A DNA stretch of 64,000 nucleotides from Lepiota brunneoincarnata. Taxonomy: Eukaryota > Basidiomycota > Agaricomycetes > Agaricales > Agaricaceae. The position numbers and the translations under genes are program-made. Below, piece after piece: positions 20,791 to 32,312 of this stretch (positions are counted from its first letter, which is position 1; every line of letters starts with the position of its first letter). A model generated the notes under the pieces. It did no database searches, was not told the DNA's origin, and was given only the letters and a program-made list of their open reading frames with translations. Location: positions 921,990 to 985,989 of the forward strand of contig JAEBUN010000018.1 of the NCBI GenBank assembly GCA_023014365.1, in the 5' to 3' direction.

Positions 20791-23269
20791 GCATGATGGA
20801 TGCGTCCCGCGACACTGAATACGAGAACAACAAGCGGGTCATCCCTCTTTCTCCGCGCATGCGATCTCATGTGTACATGTCTCGGTCTCCTCATGAGTTT
20901 TCACACATGGCATACGTCCGCTCCCGCTCCCTTCGAGTGGCAGCCGCACAGAATCGCTGTGGCGTGGCACACCATAGAAGTTGAGAACGAACGCACCCCA
21001 GATGTACGCCTCATTTATTCCTTTACCCAACCTCGGAGCGGGCGGTGGGAGTATATTTTTGCCATTGAATCTGCGAGGCCAGGTTCGAATGATCATTCGC
21101 CTCCTTGTTTCTTCCCTGGAAAATATTTCCTTGTGGTCTTGCTCTGAAAGAGCCGCATCGGCGCTTTCAGCCTTCAACATGATCTTTAACAATGCAGTCG
21201 TGAGCGGATTTCCGTATTGGGTCAGGTAGTGGCTTAATCTCGTGCCCTTGTGTATGTATCGGAAGAGTAACGATAACATCACTTGGAGGAGTGAGAGAAA
21301 GCGACGAGTACGATCCACAGGCGCTCAGGAGCACGGGCGACGCGGGAGTTTCTGGAGTTGGTATGGTTAATGTGGAGAAAACCGAGCATAAGCAAGTCAT
21401 ACCAGGAGCCAAGGTCATCAGGTCGAAGGCATATAACGAGACCCCGTTGGTCGAACTTGTTAATCTTGGGTCTAAAAATCTTGAGATAAATCGTCTATTA
21501 TTACCTGGGACGCAATGTATTTGACGATCCTTGCACACATTTATTCGGCAATAGCCTCCCGCAAGCAACTGCCAAAAGGTGCCAAAGTACAGTGAATGAG
21601 GCATTTCTCGACTCTGGAGAGAGCAATCAAACGATGACGACGAGCATTTTTTCAGGCACGATGATGAAACATGAAGCAACACGCAGAAACACAACAAAAG
21701 TACTTATAAGCCAAAACACAAAAAGAAAAACACAAAAAAACAGCAACAAGGTCGGGACCCTCTGCTGTTGGCTGTGCTGTTGTCGTCTTGTGGCAATCCG
21801 GCACTTGTATTATGAAAATAAGCTCCCGCACTCCAGAGGCGCACTCGGCTGGTTAGGCCTTGTTTTCGTATCAGAAGCAATGTTGGAATTGAGAACCTAA
21901 AATAAACGATACGTCCATCGACGATGACTCATCAAGGCTGTGATGTTGTTATTTGTGAGTCCTTCTTGAAAATTGAAATACAGACTGAAACTTCTTGGTA
22001 CTCCGGGTATCATGCAGTTTGATACCTATTGTTGCATAATAAACGGAGATAGAGCCTAAAAGGACTGTGGATGTCCGGTCCCCAGGTTCAACAACCACAT
22101 CCACCGTTCTTCAACTCTTCTTTCTCGCGAAATGATGACCATCCAGTGGGGTCTCTATGCTTTGGCTCCTTGCTGTAGGCAGCACACTCTCCTAAGCTCT
22201 AGTCGTTGCAAGGGCGAGTCCCCAGTCTTCTTATACCATTAGACCTCTCGCATCCACTAGTCTCTGTGTAGACATCCAACGCTCTGCTGCTGGAAATACA
22301 ACGGGACTTGTTCTGTGTGTGCCGCGTTCCAACTTGACCATGGTCAATAGTCTTAGTACTCACTCCCGAATTCTTTAACCTACAGACAGACATGTGACGG
22401 CTCGAAATCCCAAAACTGGGTGTATGATCATCTTACATGGCGGATGCATGACACAAACCAGTGCATGACTCGTGACGGTGAGTAGTCCGAGCCACGGCCC
22501 TACTTCATGTTTTAATTCACAAAAGAGAAATGGACCGGGGTTGGGAATTTGAGGGGTTCAATCACGGTCGAGGTTGCACAAAGTCTCATTATCAAGCCTG
22601 GAATGCCAAACTTATACCCTTCTCAAAAAATACAACCGAAATCGGCCTTGGCTTCAAGTATTCCGCTTACAATAAAACCAGCAGCTATGGTAAGATCACA
22701 TAATGAAAACGTGGTCGAGCGAGTAGTTGTTGAAGTTTTGCCTCATCTGCACAGGTAACCCTGCTTTGCTGACCGCTATGCAACTGCCGGAGACTCTAAA
22801 ACCCAATACTACAGTTGGATTTGGTTGGGAAAGCTCAAACTGGGATGGCTGGAAAAATCCACAAATTTGGGCCCTCTTCTAGTCTCAGAAGTCAGCGAGG
22901 GCAAGGCCACCGAGCAGCTTGCCGCCAGGGCTTTAGTTAGTCGGACTTGGGTACTGATTCACAGGGCGCCGGGGGCTCTGAGGCAAGTACAGGGGATATT
23001 AAGGACAGAGTACTCTAAGAAAGTGTACATAAAATTAGGACATAATCAGTCAAGAGCAGAAGAGGAGGGGGCAGCCGTCCATTCTAGAGTGGTCAGTTTC
23101 TCCCCCAGTGGAGGCGCGGAGCCATTCGAAAGGTTTGGGGTGATAAGAACTTCGGGTGTGGCATTCCCCGATCATTTATTTGACCCTCCCGGGCCCTCAA
23201 AATCCGAAGCGCGGACTCAATCTCAAGACACTGCTCAATGGCGTTCAAGGCTGCGAAGATGGAGGTTCC
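20791..23269. other. About 2.5 kb present in one repeat copy and absent in the other
   Basis: Lies between the two halves of the segment matched by 1-510. Open frames such as 21318-20839 (minus, 159 aa, with LSEQDHKEIFSREETRRRM), 21697-21167 (minus) and 22825-23307 (plus, 160 aa) are not recognisable. No terminal inverted repeats, LTRs or transposase motifs were seen, so it may be an insertion or may be deleted from the other copy. Confidence 0.3.
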
Positions 23270-23640
23270 GGCGGGAGGAGCAGCCAGAGTGCCAGCAGGG
23301 TTGGTGACGAGGATGGGACATACATATGTACACCACTGCGCTTTGGCGGCTCAAGAAGAATATGACACGATCGACGACGGGCATGCTACGGACCCACAAC
23401 TGGCATTATGTTGACGAAAGTGGGAATAGATCCATTACTAAACCTATGGCTTGTCAGGTACCTTTGGCCATGCATCGTGGGCAGGTGTTGATAGGTGCCG
23501 ATACTTGGGAAGCGGGAGGTCCAATATTGAGAGATGGACATGTGAACTTGACATAGAACGGGCACTCCAATATAGAACGTTGGAGGAGGGGTGACTGAGG
23601 GTCGGTAGCTCAACCACGAATCATCATTTCCAATCTCGGT
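23270..23640 (-). repeat. Right part of the repeated gene-remnant segment
   Basis: Aligns with 165-510 (shared landmarks cagccagagtgccag, tacatatgtacaccactgc, ggaagcgggagg, cacgaatcatcatttcc). No sound coding assignment. Confidence 0.5.
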
Positions 23641-23769
23641 GGACAATTAGTGGGGTGCCCAAGTCAACTCAAGTTCCGTCAACTGCGTTGATAGGATCGG
23701 AAAGAGATCTCACGGGAGCAGTAGGATATCCCAGTTGGAAGTCTCCGCAGCTCTCCCGCATAAGATTGA

Positions 23770-24439
23770 TCACCACCACGGCCAGCATCTGCAAATGAAA
23801 GACTGGAGAGAAGGCGATGTAAGTTGATTTGATAGGAAGTTCCCCAACTCGTCGGCCTCTCCTGTGAGACCGAGGCTTTCCGGAGTGGAAGTATGGACTG
23901 GGGACGCTCCACGATTCAGCAAAAATTCGAGATCAATCCGAAGGCTAGTCAGAGAAGGGATCTGTTTCAGGATCTGAGAAAGGGGGGCCGAGCTCTCCCA
24001 TTGTGTGCAATCCCTTCTGTGATTTATATGACAAATACTCCAAGTCCTTGAGGGACATAAAGGTGAGGGGAGTGGCGAGAAATATCCGTAGTAGTGAATC
24101 CTCTTCAACTTACACCCCATGGCACTTGAGTAGTTTGAATAACATTTGCACTGCACCAGCATCGCACCCAGCCATTGGATACCACGAGGGTTTTTATTGG
24201 AGGGGAGAGGATTTGGATTGGATTGATGGCAGGATGCAAGGGCACCTTTTCACCGTTTGAGTTCTCCCCATCGAATGACATCTCTGACACGTGGACGAGA
24301 CGAAATGACCACGCGTTATCCTCAGATCGATCAGATGGTAGTTCAAAGATTCATCGTCACTCCATTTCAATGTGAAGGCCTGAAGGCGACTGATGAGTTG
24401 ACGCAGACTCAACTGCCGCTTAAGTAGTCGCTTTTCCAT
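23770..24439 (-). pseudogene. F-box/LRR-like gene remnant (better preserved copy)
   Basis: Minus-strand frame 24162-23770 contains LSQILKQIPSLTSLRIDLEF and DELGNFLSNQLTSPSLQSF. Frame 24439-24194 contains LRQLISRLQAFTLKWSDDESLN. The periodic Leu pattern and the SLTSLRI/SLQSF words are those of fungal F-box/LRR proteins, which recruit substrates to SCF ubiquitin ligases. That assignment is inference. Both pieces are on the same strand here, in contrast with the mixed orientation at 1690-2060. There is no F-box or continuous ORF, so it is scored as a remnant. Confidence 0.45.
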
Positions 24440-25436
24440 TTCTAGGTAAACCTCCGGTCACTGTACTCAGGAACAGACTTAAAGTTTAATTCCTCAATGT
24501 ACATCCCGCCCATCTAATCTGTGTGTTTGTCCCAAGTCTTGCGACCCCAATATACATATATTCACGGAAATGCATCATCATCGTGATCTGAGCTATGTTT
24601 ACACAACTGTGTTCAAGCGTTTCCGGACATGATAATGCCATCATGTATTCGCGAGGAGAGTACCCCAATGCAGAAGCCAGAAAAACCAGCCCCCTCAGTG
24701 TTATGACGCTTGAACGCATGATGGACTACATCTTAGCTCTGGATGTCGACGTCCTATTTGCGACATAGTGAGTCAGAGCAAGGGTGGTTCAACTCCTTGG
24801 TCGGCCTCGCTATGCTTCGTTTCCTATAGTTGGAACACCACAGCCTTTTCACATGACCGTGTTACCGGGGGAAGTTCGCTATTCTCAGTGACACGTTGCC
24901 TCAGAAGTCTCGAGTGAAAGCTTAATTATTGCCAAGTGATTATCAATACCCTTCATTCCTAACGTTCTATAGGATCAACAATTTAGAAAGTGAACCGAGG
25001 ATCCTGACTTATGCAATGACAGATAACAGTGAGAAATTGGACCCGCAGAATACATTCGAAGGGAATTTTGAACCCCGTGAAATTTGGGATTCGGAAGATG
25101 ACTGATACAGTATGTCAGCTGATTCTAGCTGATAGCGGATATAGCCACCTCCGGACTTTGGAGAAGACTTAGCTGAGTACATACATGAGGCGGGTCCCAT
25201 TACGTTGGGTCCCAGAGTCCTGCCGGTAAACCAGTCACCCTGACGGGCCATCCGATTCAATAGCCCATCGATGAAAACTCAAAGGGCGGCGACTGCTTCT
25301 GGCATCTGGCCCATACAGGTGTACACACAGATACATAGACGATATATCAGTTCGTGATACACATGTTCAACTGCACAAATATCTTTCCCTTACAGAGACG
25401 GTCCCTCCCCCCTCTAGTGACGTATAAGAACTTTAC
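24440..25436. other. No confident gene
   Basis: A minus-strand frame at 25260-25009 (83 aa) and shorter ones have no recognisable motif. The last 60 bp (CT-rich, then tgacgtataagaac) probably belong to the promoter of the 25437 gene. Confidence 0.35.
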
Positions 25437-27305
25437 ATGACTTCCCCCACGAGTACTCGGTCATTTATTTCTCCCCTCTTAAGTGCCCTCGGCATCATGT
25501 CTAGGAGTAGCCAGGGAGAAGCCCCGTTCACCTTCCACGAGTTCGAGTACGGGAAAATGCCCATAGACCAGTTCTACAACCACCTGACCAAGGTTTACGT
25601 TATCAATGAGGGGTTGACCAGAGCTGAAGCCTACTATGTATCCGAACTTCGGGTGTTGAAGGAATCGTCTAAAACATGCCACGAGTACACTATAGCGGTT
25701 ATCAAGAGGACGGATGGGAAGGACGAAGTAAACTACCTCGCGTTCGAACGATCGATAGGGAAGCAACTGCAGAGTGAAGATGATCTGCATTCCCCCCACC
25801 CAAATCGCGCACTTGAGCGACGGATTTTTATGGAGAGGCAAGAGGTACCGGATTCCGACAACGAGGATGTTCAAGGGGAACTGCGACCCGGCCTAGCCCT
25901 GGTTGACAGGGCGATGGCCAGCACCACTTCCTTGGATTCCATAAGGAAGAAAGCGGTACTAGCGGATGACCGTGTCCTTGTCCTCAACCGGCCCTACTGT
26001 CAAAAGAACGATAAAACAGTAGCAGTTCTCCGCCTCCAACCGCCCCCTAATGCCGTCATCCCCCCGGAATCATCTACAAGCTCATCTACACCTACCATCT
26101 CCCGCTTCCGATCCAGGAAACTGAGCAACCCCCCTCGCGAACAAAGCCAACCCCTTCATCGTACAACTTCAGGCCCTAGTGCCATCTCAAATGTTCCTCG
26201 CGATCCCACAGTATCCAGCACCACTCCTTCCATAGTCGAGACCTCTCCATCATTCGCTGTGCCTGCCACTCCCACTACGCCGAGAGCTAGCTCGAAACCC
26301 ACCAAACGAAAATGGATCTACCTATACGAACTAGTCATCATCGCGTACAAACTGAACAAATCCAAATCACTCTACCGGGTATATTCCAAAAATTGCTATT
26401 GGTTCGCAGGGATGTTGATCCAGGTTGCACGGATGTTCACTTACATTGAGATGGAGGTACATGAAGGCAATAGTGTCAGTCATCTTCAGCCGGGTGAGGA
26501 GACCTTGTCGTGGTATAATAACCAGATGGGAAAGTGGATGAACGTGATTAGGGTTGTGAAGACACCAATGAATTCTACCCTGGAAGCGCTTGTGGATGAG
26601 TTCTGGGCGCAGAAGCTGAAATTCGAGGAAGGCGTGAGTTGGATTCTAAAATTAATGGCGTCTGTGTTGAGCACTCGAGAACAGGTCGTTAGGCAGCGAC
26701 TTCAACACACAAGAGAGGCTAGAGAAAGGGAGAAGCGTAAAGAGGAAGAGCTGCGGAGGGCCCGTGAGGAAAGGCGGAAGGGAGAAGAGGAATTGCGGAA
26801 GGCTCGAGAGGATACAGAAATAGAGAGGAGGAAGCGAGAAGAAGAACTGGGGAAGGTGCGGGCGGCCGGGGAGGAAGAACTAAAGAAGGTACAAGAGGCG
26901 AAAGAGGAAGAGCTCAAGAGGGTACAAGAGGCGAAAGAGGAAGAGCTCAAGAGGGTACAAGAGGCGAAAGAGGAAGAGCTCAAGAGGGTACAAGAGGCGA
27001 AAGAGGAAGAGCTCAAGAGGGTACGAGAAGAGGAGAGGGGGAAGAATGAGGAAGAACTCAGGAGGGTACAAGAGGCGAAAGAGGAAGAACTCAAGAGAGT
27101 ACGAGAAGAGGAGAGGGGGAAGAACGAGGAGGAGAGGAGGAGAAACGAGGAGGAGCTTCAAAGAGTAAGAAGCGAGCAGGAAAAGGACAGAAAGGCGAGA
27201 GGGGAGGCGGAACAGAGAATGAAATTGTTACTAGAGTACGTAAAAGCTGGTAACGCTCCTCCCCCAGAACTACTAGCAGAGATCGCAAAAACGCCTCAAG
27301 TATAA
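25437..27305 (+). CDS. 622-aa protein: possible permuted papain-like core plus long charged coiled coil
   Basis: Single intronless frame from ATG 25437; a second Met near residue 21 is an alternative start. Residues 27-110 form a conserved-looking domain with His82 (TCHEYTIAVI). A Ser/Pro/Thr-rich linker follows at about 205-300. A second domain has Asn319-Cys320 (SKNCYWFAGMLIQ). His before an Asn-Cys nucleophile is the order in circularly permuted papain-like (LRAT/PPPDE-like) folds, and similar proteins are common in Agaricomycetes, so thiol hydrolase or acyltransferase chemistry is possible but unproven. Residues about 420-600 are Glu/Lys/Arg-rich, with an 11-residue repeat (VQEAKEEELKR), predicted as a coiled coil or single alpha helix. 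A short Pro-rich tail follows. No signal peptide or TM segment, so probably cytosolic. Not transposon-associated. Confidence 0.85.
   Translation: MTSPTSTRSFISPLLSALGIMSRSSQGEAPFTFHEFEYGKMPIDQFYNHLTKVYVINEGLTRAEAYYVSELRVLKESSKTCHEYTIAVIKRTDGKDEVNYLAFERSIGKQLQSEDDLHSPHPNRALERRIFMERQEVPDSDNEDVQGELRPGLALVDRAMASTTSLDSIRKKAVLADDRVLVLNRPYCQKNDKTVAVLRLQPPPNAVIPPESSTSSSTPTISRFRSRKLSNPPREQSQPLHRTTSGPSAISNVPRDPTVSSTTPSIVETSPSFAVPATPTTPRASSKPTKRKWIYLYELVIIAYKLNKSKSLYRVYSKNCYWFAGMLIQVARMFTYIEMEVHEGNSVSHLQPGEETLSWYNNQMGKWMNVIRVVKTPMNSTLEALVDEFWAQKLKFEEGVSWILKLMASVLSTREQVVRQRLQHTREAREREKRKEEELRRAREERRKGEEELRKAREDTEIERRKREEELGKVRAAGEEELKKVQEAKEEELKRVQEAKEEELKRVQEAKEEELKRVQEAKEEELKRVREEERGKNEEELRRVQEAKEEELKRVREEERGKNEEERRRNEEELQRVRSEQEKDRKARGEAEQRMKLLLEYVKAGNAPPPELLAEIAKTPQV
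26885..27130 (+). repeat. 33-bp in-frame tandem repeat
   Basis: Unit begins gtacaagaggcgaaagagga (33 nt, 11 codons). Four nearly identical tandem units lie at about 26889-27020, with degenerate ones on either side. Repeat number probably varies between strains, which would change coiled-coil length by 11 residues per unit. Confidence 0.85.
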
Positions 27306-27593
27306 CAATATTTATAATAGCACGGGCCCCCCGTCGGATAATACTCGTTCCGCTCCTACTTCCTGAAAGCGGTTTTGTTTACCAGGTAACGACTTGAGTA
27401 GAGTCCGAACATTCTGTCGGAGGCTTACTTGCTCTGACTTGTATAAATATCAAACGTCACAATTTCAAACTTCACATGCACGTCAACACTAATTGGTTTC
27501 AAAGACAATGAGATATAGGTCCCCAACTAGGGGCGGATTGAAACCACCAATAAGCAACACCAACAAATATCGTCTGCTCTGCTCCTCCAACAG
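27306..27593. other. 3' intergenic spacer between convergent genes
   Basis: Separates the stop at 27303-27305 (plus) from the stop at 27594 (minus). Nothing else was seen. Confidence 0.5.
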
Positions 27594-28233
27594 TTATCTT
27601 CCCCTCAGAGCAGCAGAATACGTCCTCTTCGTGGCAGCCAGAAAATCATCGTAGTCAATCGGTTCCCACTCATCCTCGCTAGGTTCGCTGTCGAAATCCT
27701 GATCTTCCAATACAATAACGTCCCTGATCCTCTTCACAACCTCAAACTCTTTTGCGATACCTTCGAGGCAGAGAAAAACGTCTCAGATGAGTTGGTTCAT
27801 CTGACAACTGGGGTGGGAGGAAGCTGTACCTTTGACCTTGGCAGGCTTTGCCATCGCCATCAAGTCAACTATCACCGTCTTCCTCTCAACGAATTTCTCG
27901 TTCTCGTCCTTCCTCTCGGGAACCTCAAAGGTGGTGCGGTCGCGCCCCTGCCCCTTATGTTGACGTAGCTGGTCACCCATCATGTTTCGTCGCGCAGGAC
28001 GGTGGGGGTGAGTGGGTAGGTTGAGCTTGGAACGGTAAGTACGCGTTCCCTCAACGTTCTGGACCCGTTGTAGTACGGATACGAAAGATGTTTGTTCTTC
28101 AGCAGCACGTGCGCGAAGAGCCTAGAGAGAGAGGAAATCATATAAGCATTGGAGGACTCTCAGAGGTGGAGATTTAGTTGAATCATACCTTGTTAAATGC
28201 TTTGCGTCGAGAAATCTTCTCTGGTCGAGTCAT
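27594..28233 (-). CDS. Intact three-exon gene, 167-aa protein of unknown function
   Basis: Exons on the minus strand are 28233-28189, 28121-27830 and 27760-27594. Introns of 67 and 69 nt have GTATGA...CTAG and GTACAG...AAG ends, and the exons total 504 nt in frame. The product starts MTRPEKISRRKAFNKALRAR, has a Lys/Arg-rich middle (RPARRNMMGDQLRQHKGQG) and a Glu/Asp-rich C-terminal third (EPSEDEWEPIDYDDFLAA), then ends with a basic RTYSAALRGR. No TM segment, signal peptide or zinc motif. Charge pattern and size would suit a small nuclear or nucleolar accessory protein, but this is a guess. The gene is convergent with the coiled-coil gene and has no frameshift or stop, unlike the surrounding repeats. 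Confidence 0.75.
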
Positions 28234-28984
28234 TGTGGATTAGAGTAAATAGGGGGTATAGGCTTGAGTGTGTGTGGGGGGGGTACTAGTGGTAGTAGTT
28301 AAATAAGTTAGGAGTGGAGAAGACCTTGGGTCTCTCTGTGTGTCGCTGGTGATGTAGGTGGTAGCTTGAGCCACCCCACTATGACAGCGGACCGGTATAT
28401 ATAGGGTGTAGATCCGGCTCCGAGTCATATCGGCGACAACCCTGGGCCTTAGTAACAGACGCGTGCCAATGCTCGATTTGGGTGAGCGGTGAGTCACCGC
28501 CTCCGAATTGAGTCGAGAGTAGTTGCAACTTGAAAGAAAGCGGTGCCCGGAGACAGGTGTTAGAATTAGCTGAGTCAGCGCTAGTTGGCCGGTTGAAAGG
28601 CGAGTCAGAGTGCATCATTGTGGTCACATAGTTTCGTGATAACATACAACAGGAGTCATCAGCTTGAGAAACGGCGCCAGAAGCTGCCAGAAGGTTGCTG
28701 AAGGACGTAGTTGGTGGAAGACGGCAGCTTGGCTGAGGCTCAAACATGGACAAATCATACTCTGCATCGGATGTTCCTGGGTCACATGAGCACTTGTGCT
28801 CAACACTGTCCAACCGGATCTCTGTGCAGTCTGCGCACTTGCACGTTTTGCCCAGGTCCGACGACCTCACTCAATCTCTCTTTCACGATACAGCAGACAA
28901 ATTAACCTCTCTTCGAACACTGTCCCCATCCACCCCCCCCTCCGAATGTCTCATGGTGGAAAACGCAAAATCTGATTTGTCGCC
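28234..28984. other. No confident gene
   Basis: Holds the promoter side of the 28233 gene. Overlapping frames on both strands (28870-28379 minus, 163 aa; 28746-29060 plus) lack recognisable motifs, and neither was chosen. Confidence 0.35.
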
Positions 28985-31900
28985 GGCTGGATCGCATCTT
29001 TCCATTCACCACGGCCTGGGAGACGGGCACGGATGTTTAGCAATGCAGAGTCACTCATGATGCTCGGACGTCTATTCCTTCTATTGTCGCTTTCACGATT
29101 TATGACATTATTGCAGACGAACGTTTCCACCAATTGTCCCATTGGCGCCTAGGAGCAGATCATGGACAATGTCCAGAAGACAACCAACGTACCCGCAGGA
29201 ACCTGCACGAGTACGATAAGGCCGCGAGCATGATGTCACCCCAATATGTATTCGAATCGATTGGAGAAGGCGGACTTGAATAGCGACCCCTCTCAACCGT
29301 GGATCTGTCTGTAAAACACACGAGCATACCAGAAGCTAGCAAAGACGATGGGCCCGAGGCGCTTCACGGCTCCATACCAGTGCCTGGTACTGACTTTCTA
29401 TCTGTTATGGTAGCCTCAGACCGGGTAGCTCCAGGCACTGCCACTGGCCAAATCGCCTGCACATTGGCAACTCCAAATCCGCATGTCATGTCAGTGGCGT
29501 AGGGCAGTAGTTTGCTTCGGAAAGTGCCCACAAGCCTACACGAAAGGTATGCAAACCGCGATGCATGATGCGAATCCTGAGATCCTTGGTTGAAACTCAG
29601 CAGGTAAGATACGAGAATAATGGGTAATTTCGTACACATGTACTGATAAGGGCGGACCGCCAGGAACGGTGTTCTAACAACAAAGACGGCGAGACTCAAC
29701 AGAACTCGAAAGGAACGCGGGCGGCTATTAGCCACAGGACGTGGGCCCTGATGAGAAACGCCAGCACCGCCATGCTATGATACAATGTGATCCTGTCCCT
29801 ATGAGTTGACAAATACTGTATATGTACAGTGGTGTGATTATAATCTACGCAATCATGTCACCGCATCCGAAGGTTGGTAACTGTTCGGTTCGGTGCCCAC
29901 CTCCGAATAGATCCCAAATAATTCTTTTCCCAGGATAATATCTGTCAGACCACCCGGGCGTTGATAGTACGACATCGGTAAGCAGCCATCAGCATCATCT
30001 ATCAGCCTAGTAATCATAAGAAGCCTTCCAGGAGCAGTGTACCGGGAGCCTCCGCGTTTGTTCGTCTTGCGTATCCTTTTCGTTTATCTCTAGGAGATGA
30101 CCATGGATCTGCGGTTAACAACTCAATATTGTAGTGAAGATGAGCAGGAGCCGAAGTCGCCTGGTGGATGGACCTCTAGGGCGCTGATGATGTGTGAAGT
30201 AATATGAGCGAGAAGACGTCCTGTGAGAAATGGTCAAGGGGTGGCGTCGATGGAATGAGAGAAGGTGGCGTGGGCGAGATCCTGATTGGACGACAGAAAC
30301 AACCAGCCTTATTTTTTGGTCGTTCTATCATTGAACTTGGCTATCCATAGAACTTGGACTTGAAATAGTTCGATTTGGGCGGCCATGTGTAGGCGATGAA
30401 TATCAGGGACATCGCGGTGCATTTGATCTGGTGTTGATGCAGCGGAGGGCTTCATAAATTGACTATATCCCGGGGCTCCGAGCAATGGCCTAGAAGTGGC
30501 AGAAACCAGATGCAAGTAGTTCCCGGCGCTGCTCTTTATTATGTTCATAAATGACAGGTTCGCTCGCAAAGATAGAGCGCGCATATTAAACTTCAGTTCA
30601 GAGTTTGTCTAGACGCAATGACCATGATTACCCATCATTTCAGGATTCAGTATTCAACACCAGCCCCGAAACCAATGGCTCCTGCCATCCGGGCTTTTGT
30701 ACACCGGCAAGGCCACGATTGACGGGTACGATTTTGACACACATTTCGGCATTGATATGTAAGCCAGTGACTGCATCCCCTTCCACCGTCTTTCCAGTCA
30801 AATCTTTGGCTGGCTGAATGTTAGTATCATTGCAACATGACGTGTACGGGGAGCCGTTTATCTAAAATCCACACAGTACGAGCAAAGCATGAGAAAACAA
30901 GCTTAAATCTGGGTATTCTGATCGCAGGCCCTGCCATGATACACATCTCGAGATGGCCTTCTTTTGATCTAACTATTTCAGGCGAGAAGGTGACACCTGC
31001 GAAAAACTATAAGCCAATTAATTCCACAATAGATCACAGAAGACCATATATAGTGGCTCTGCTGCGACCGCCACACATCAACGCCAAATTATCTAGGAGG
31101 CATGACACCTGCAGACGCACGGTCCAGCTCCACCTTGCAATCTCCCAATGACCTGGCACTGTTCAGAAAATTTCTCACTCGCATCCTTATATTCATAGTC
31201 GTTGAAGCTGCATTCATCGCCCTCGCCATCATTTGTGCGATCAGGCCCGTCGATCTACAACTACCTCTTTCGGAAGCCCAGGCCCAGACTGCCTTCACCA
31301 TCATATTCATCGTGTGGCATGCGGTTGCAATTATCAAGGTAGAATACTGTGTCTTGCACGGTTTCAGCAGCGAATGGTACCACCGTTTTCGCGCCACGAG
31401 GAGCCTGATCCCGGGATGCACCGACCTCGTTTCGACAATCAATTCTGGACTGCTTGTTCGAGCTAAACACCTATTCGCGAGGGACGCGAACCTTTCCTAC
31501 CGTATCTCGTTTCTCGTCTCTTTGGCATTGGTTGCCCTTGCAGGTATTGGACCCAGCGTTATTCGGGTCGATGGTAATCCCCGATTCGTTGCCGGGTCAC
31601 TCAACATTACGAGGTTCGCCGTCCCAGGAGGGAATATAACTACAATCGGACCTACTGTCATGTCTGCCGGAAGAACGTTTACCGACCTTGAACAGAATCG
31701 AGGCACCAACGGCGTTTTTGATGTGCAGGAAGGATTCATAGTTGCAGGGGTGGGCGGGCGCAACAATGGACCAACCACAGACATCACATACCAGTCTGAT
31801 GTCTGGCTCTATAACATGAGTTGTCGATGGGAAAGGCCCTCGTTTAACCTGTCCTCCTGGAACACCACTTGGTACGCAGGTGGATATACCTGGTTTTCCC

Positions 31901-32312
31901 GATCCCCACCGTTGACTGGCGCAGAAGCGATTAGCGGTCAGCTCAACTAACACACTCCGGACTAGTTGCTGTCCACTAACACTAGTGCTTAGGAATGATG
32001 CCCATGTACCGCTTCTTGAACGACCCGAAGCCTGGTGACCTAAGGAATTACCCCCAATTTATACCAGAAATGGGCGAAATCATAGGGTTATCAGGATATC
32101 TGTTCTATGGCTGGAATAGCACCTTTCCGCGCCCACAAAGGAACATGAGCAGTGTCGTCCTTGACCACCTTCCGACATTATACCGCCCTTCCGGATTCCA
32201 TTTCATTAGCTTCGATGGTGAAGATGGATTCTTCGACTGCCCGCTTGCGACATTCCTCATCTGCGATCCACAGGCTCAACTTGTAGATGGTCAAGTCCTC
32301 GTGACACCAGGT
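28985..32312 (+). repeat. Segmental duplication, unit 1 (about 3.3 kb)
   Basis: Aligns with 35092-38404 from gggtcgcatctttcca to gtgacaccaggt, with many small indels in the non-coding 2 kb and higher similarity over the membrane-protein exons. Offset between the two gene starts is 6093 bp. This unit keeps the intact gene; unit 2 has a pseudogene. Confidence 0.8.

Noticed and set aside
22825..23307. 160-aa plus-strand ORF as a gene
   Set aside because: No recognisable motif or splice context; it overlaps the decayed repeat and may be open by chance.
26702..27161. Ser-rich and Leu/Phe-rich minus-strand ORFs
   Set aside because: Exact shadows of the E/K/R coiled-coil repeat on the plus strand; composition follows from the repeat.
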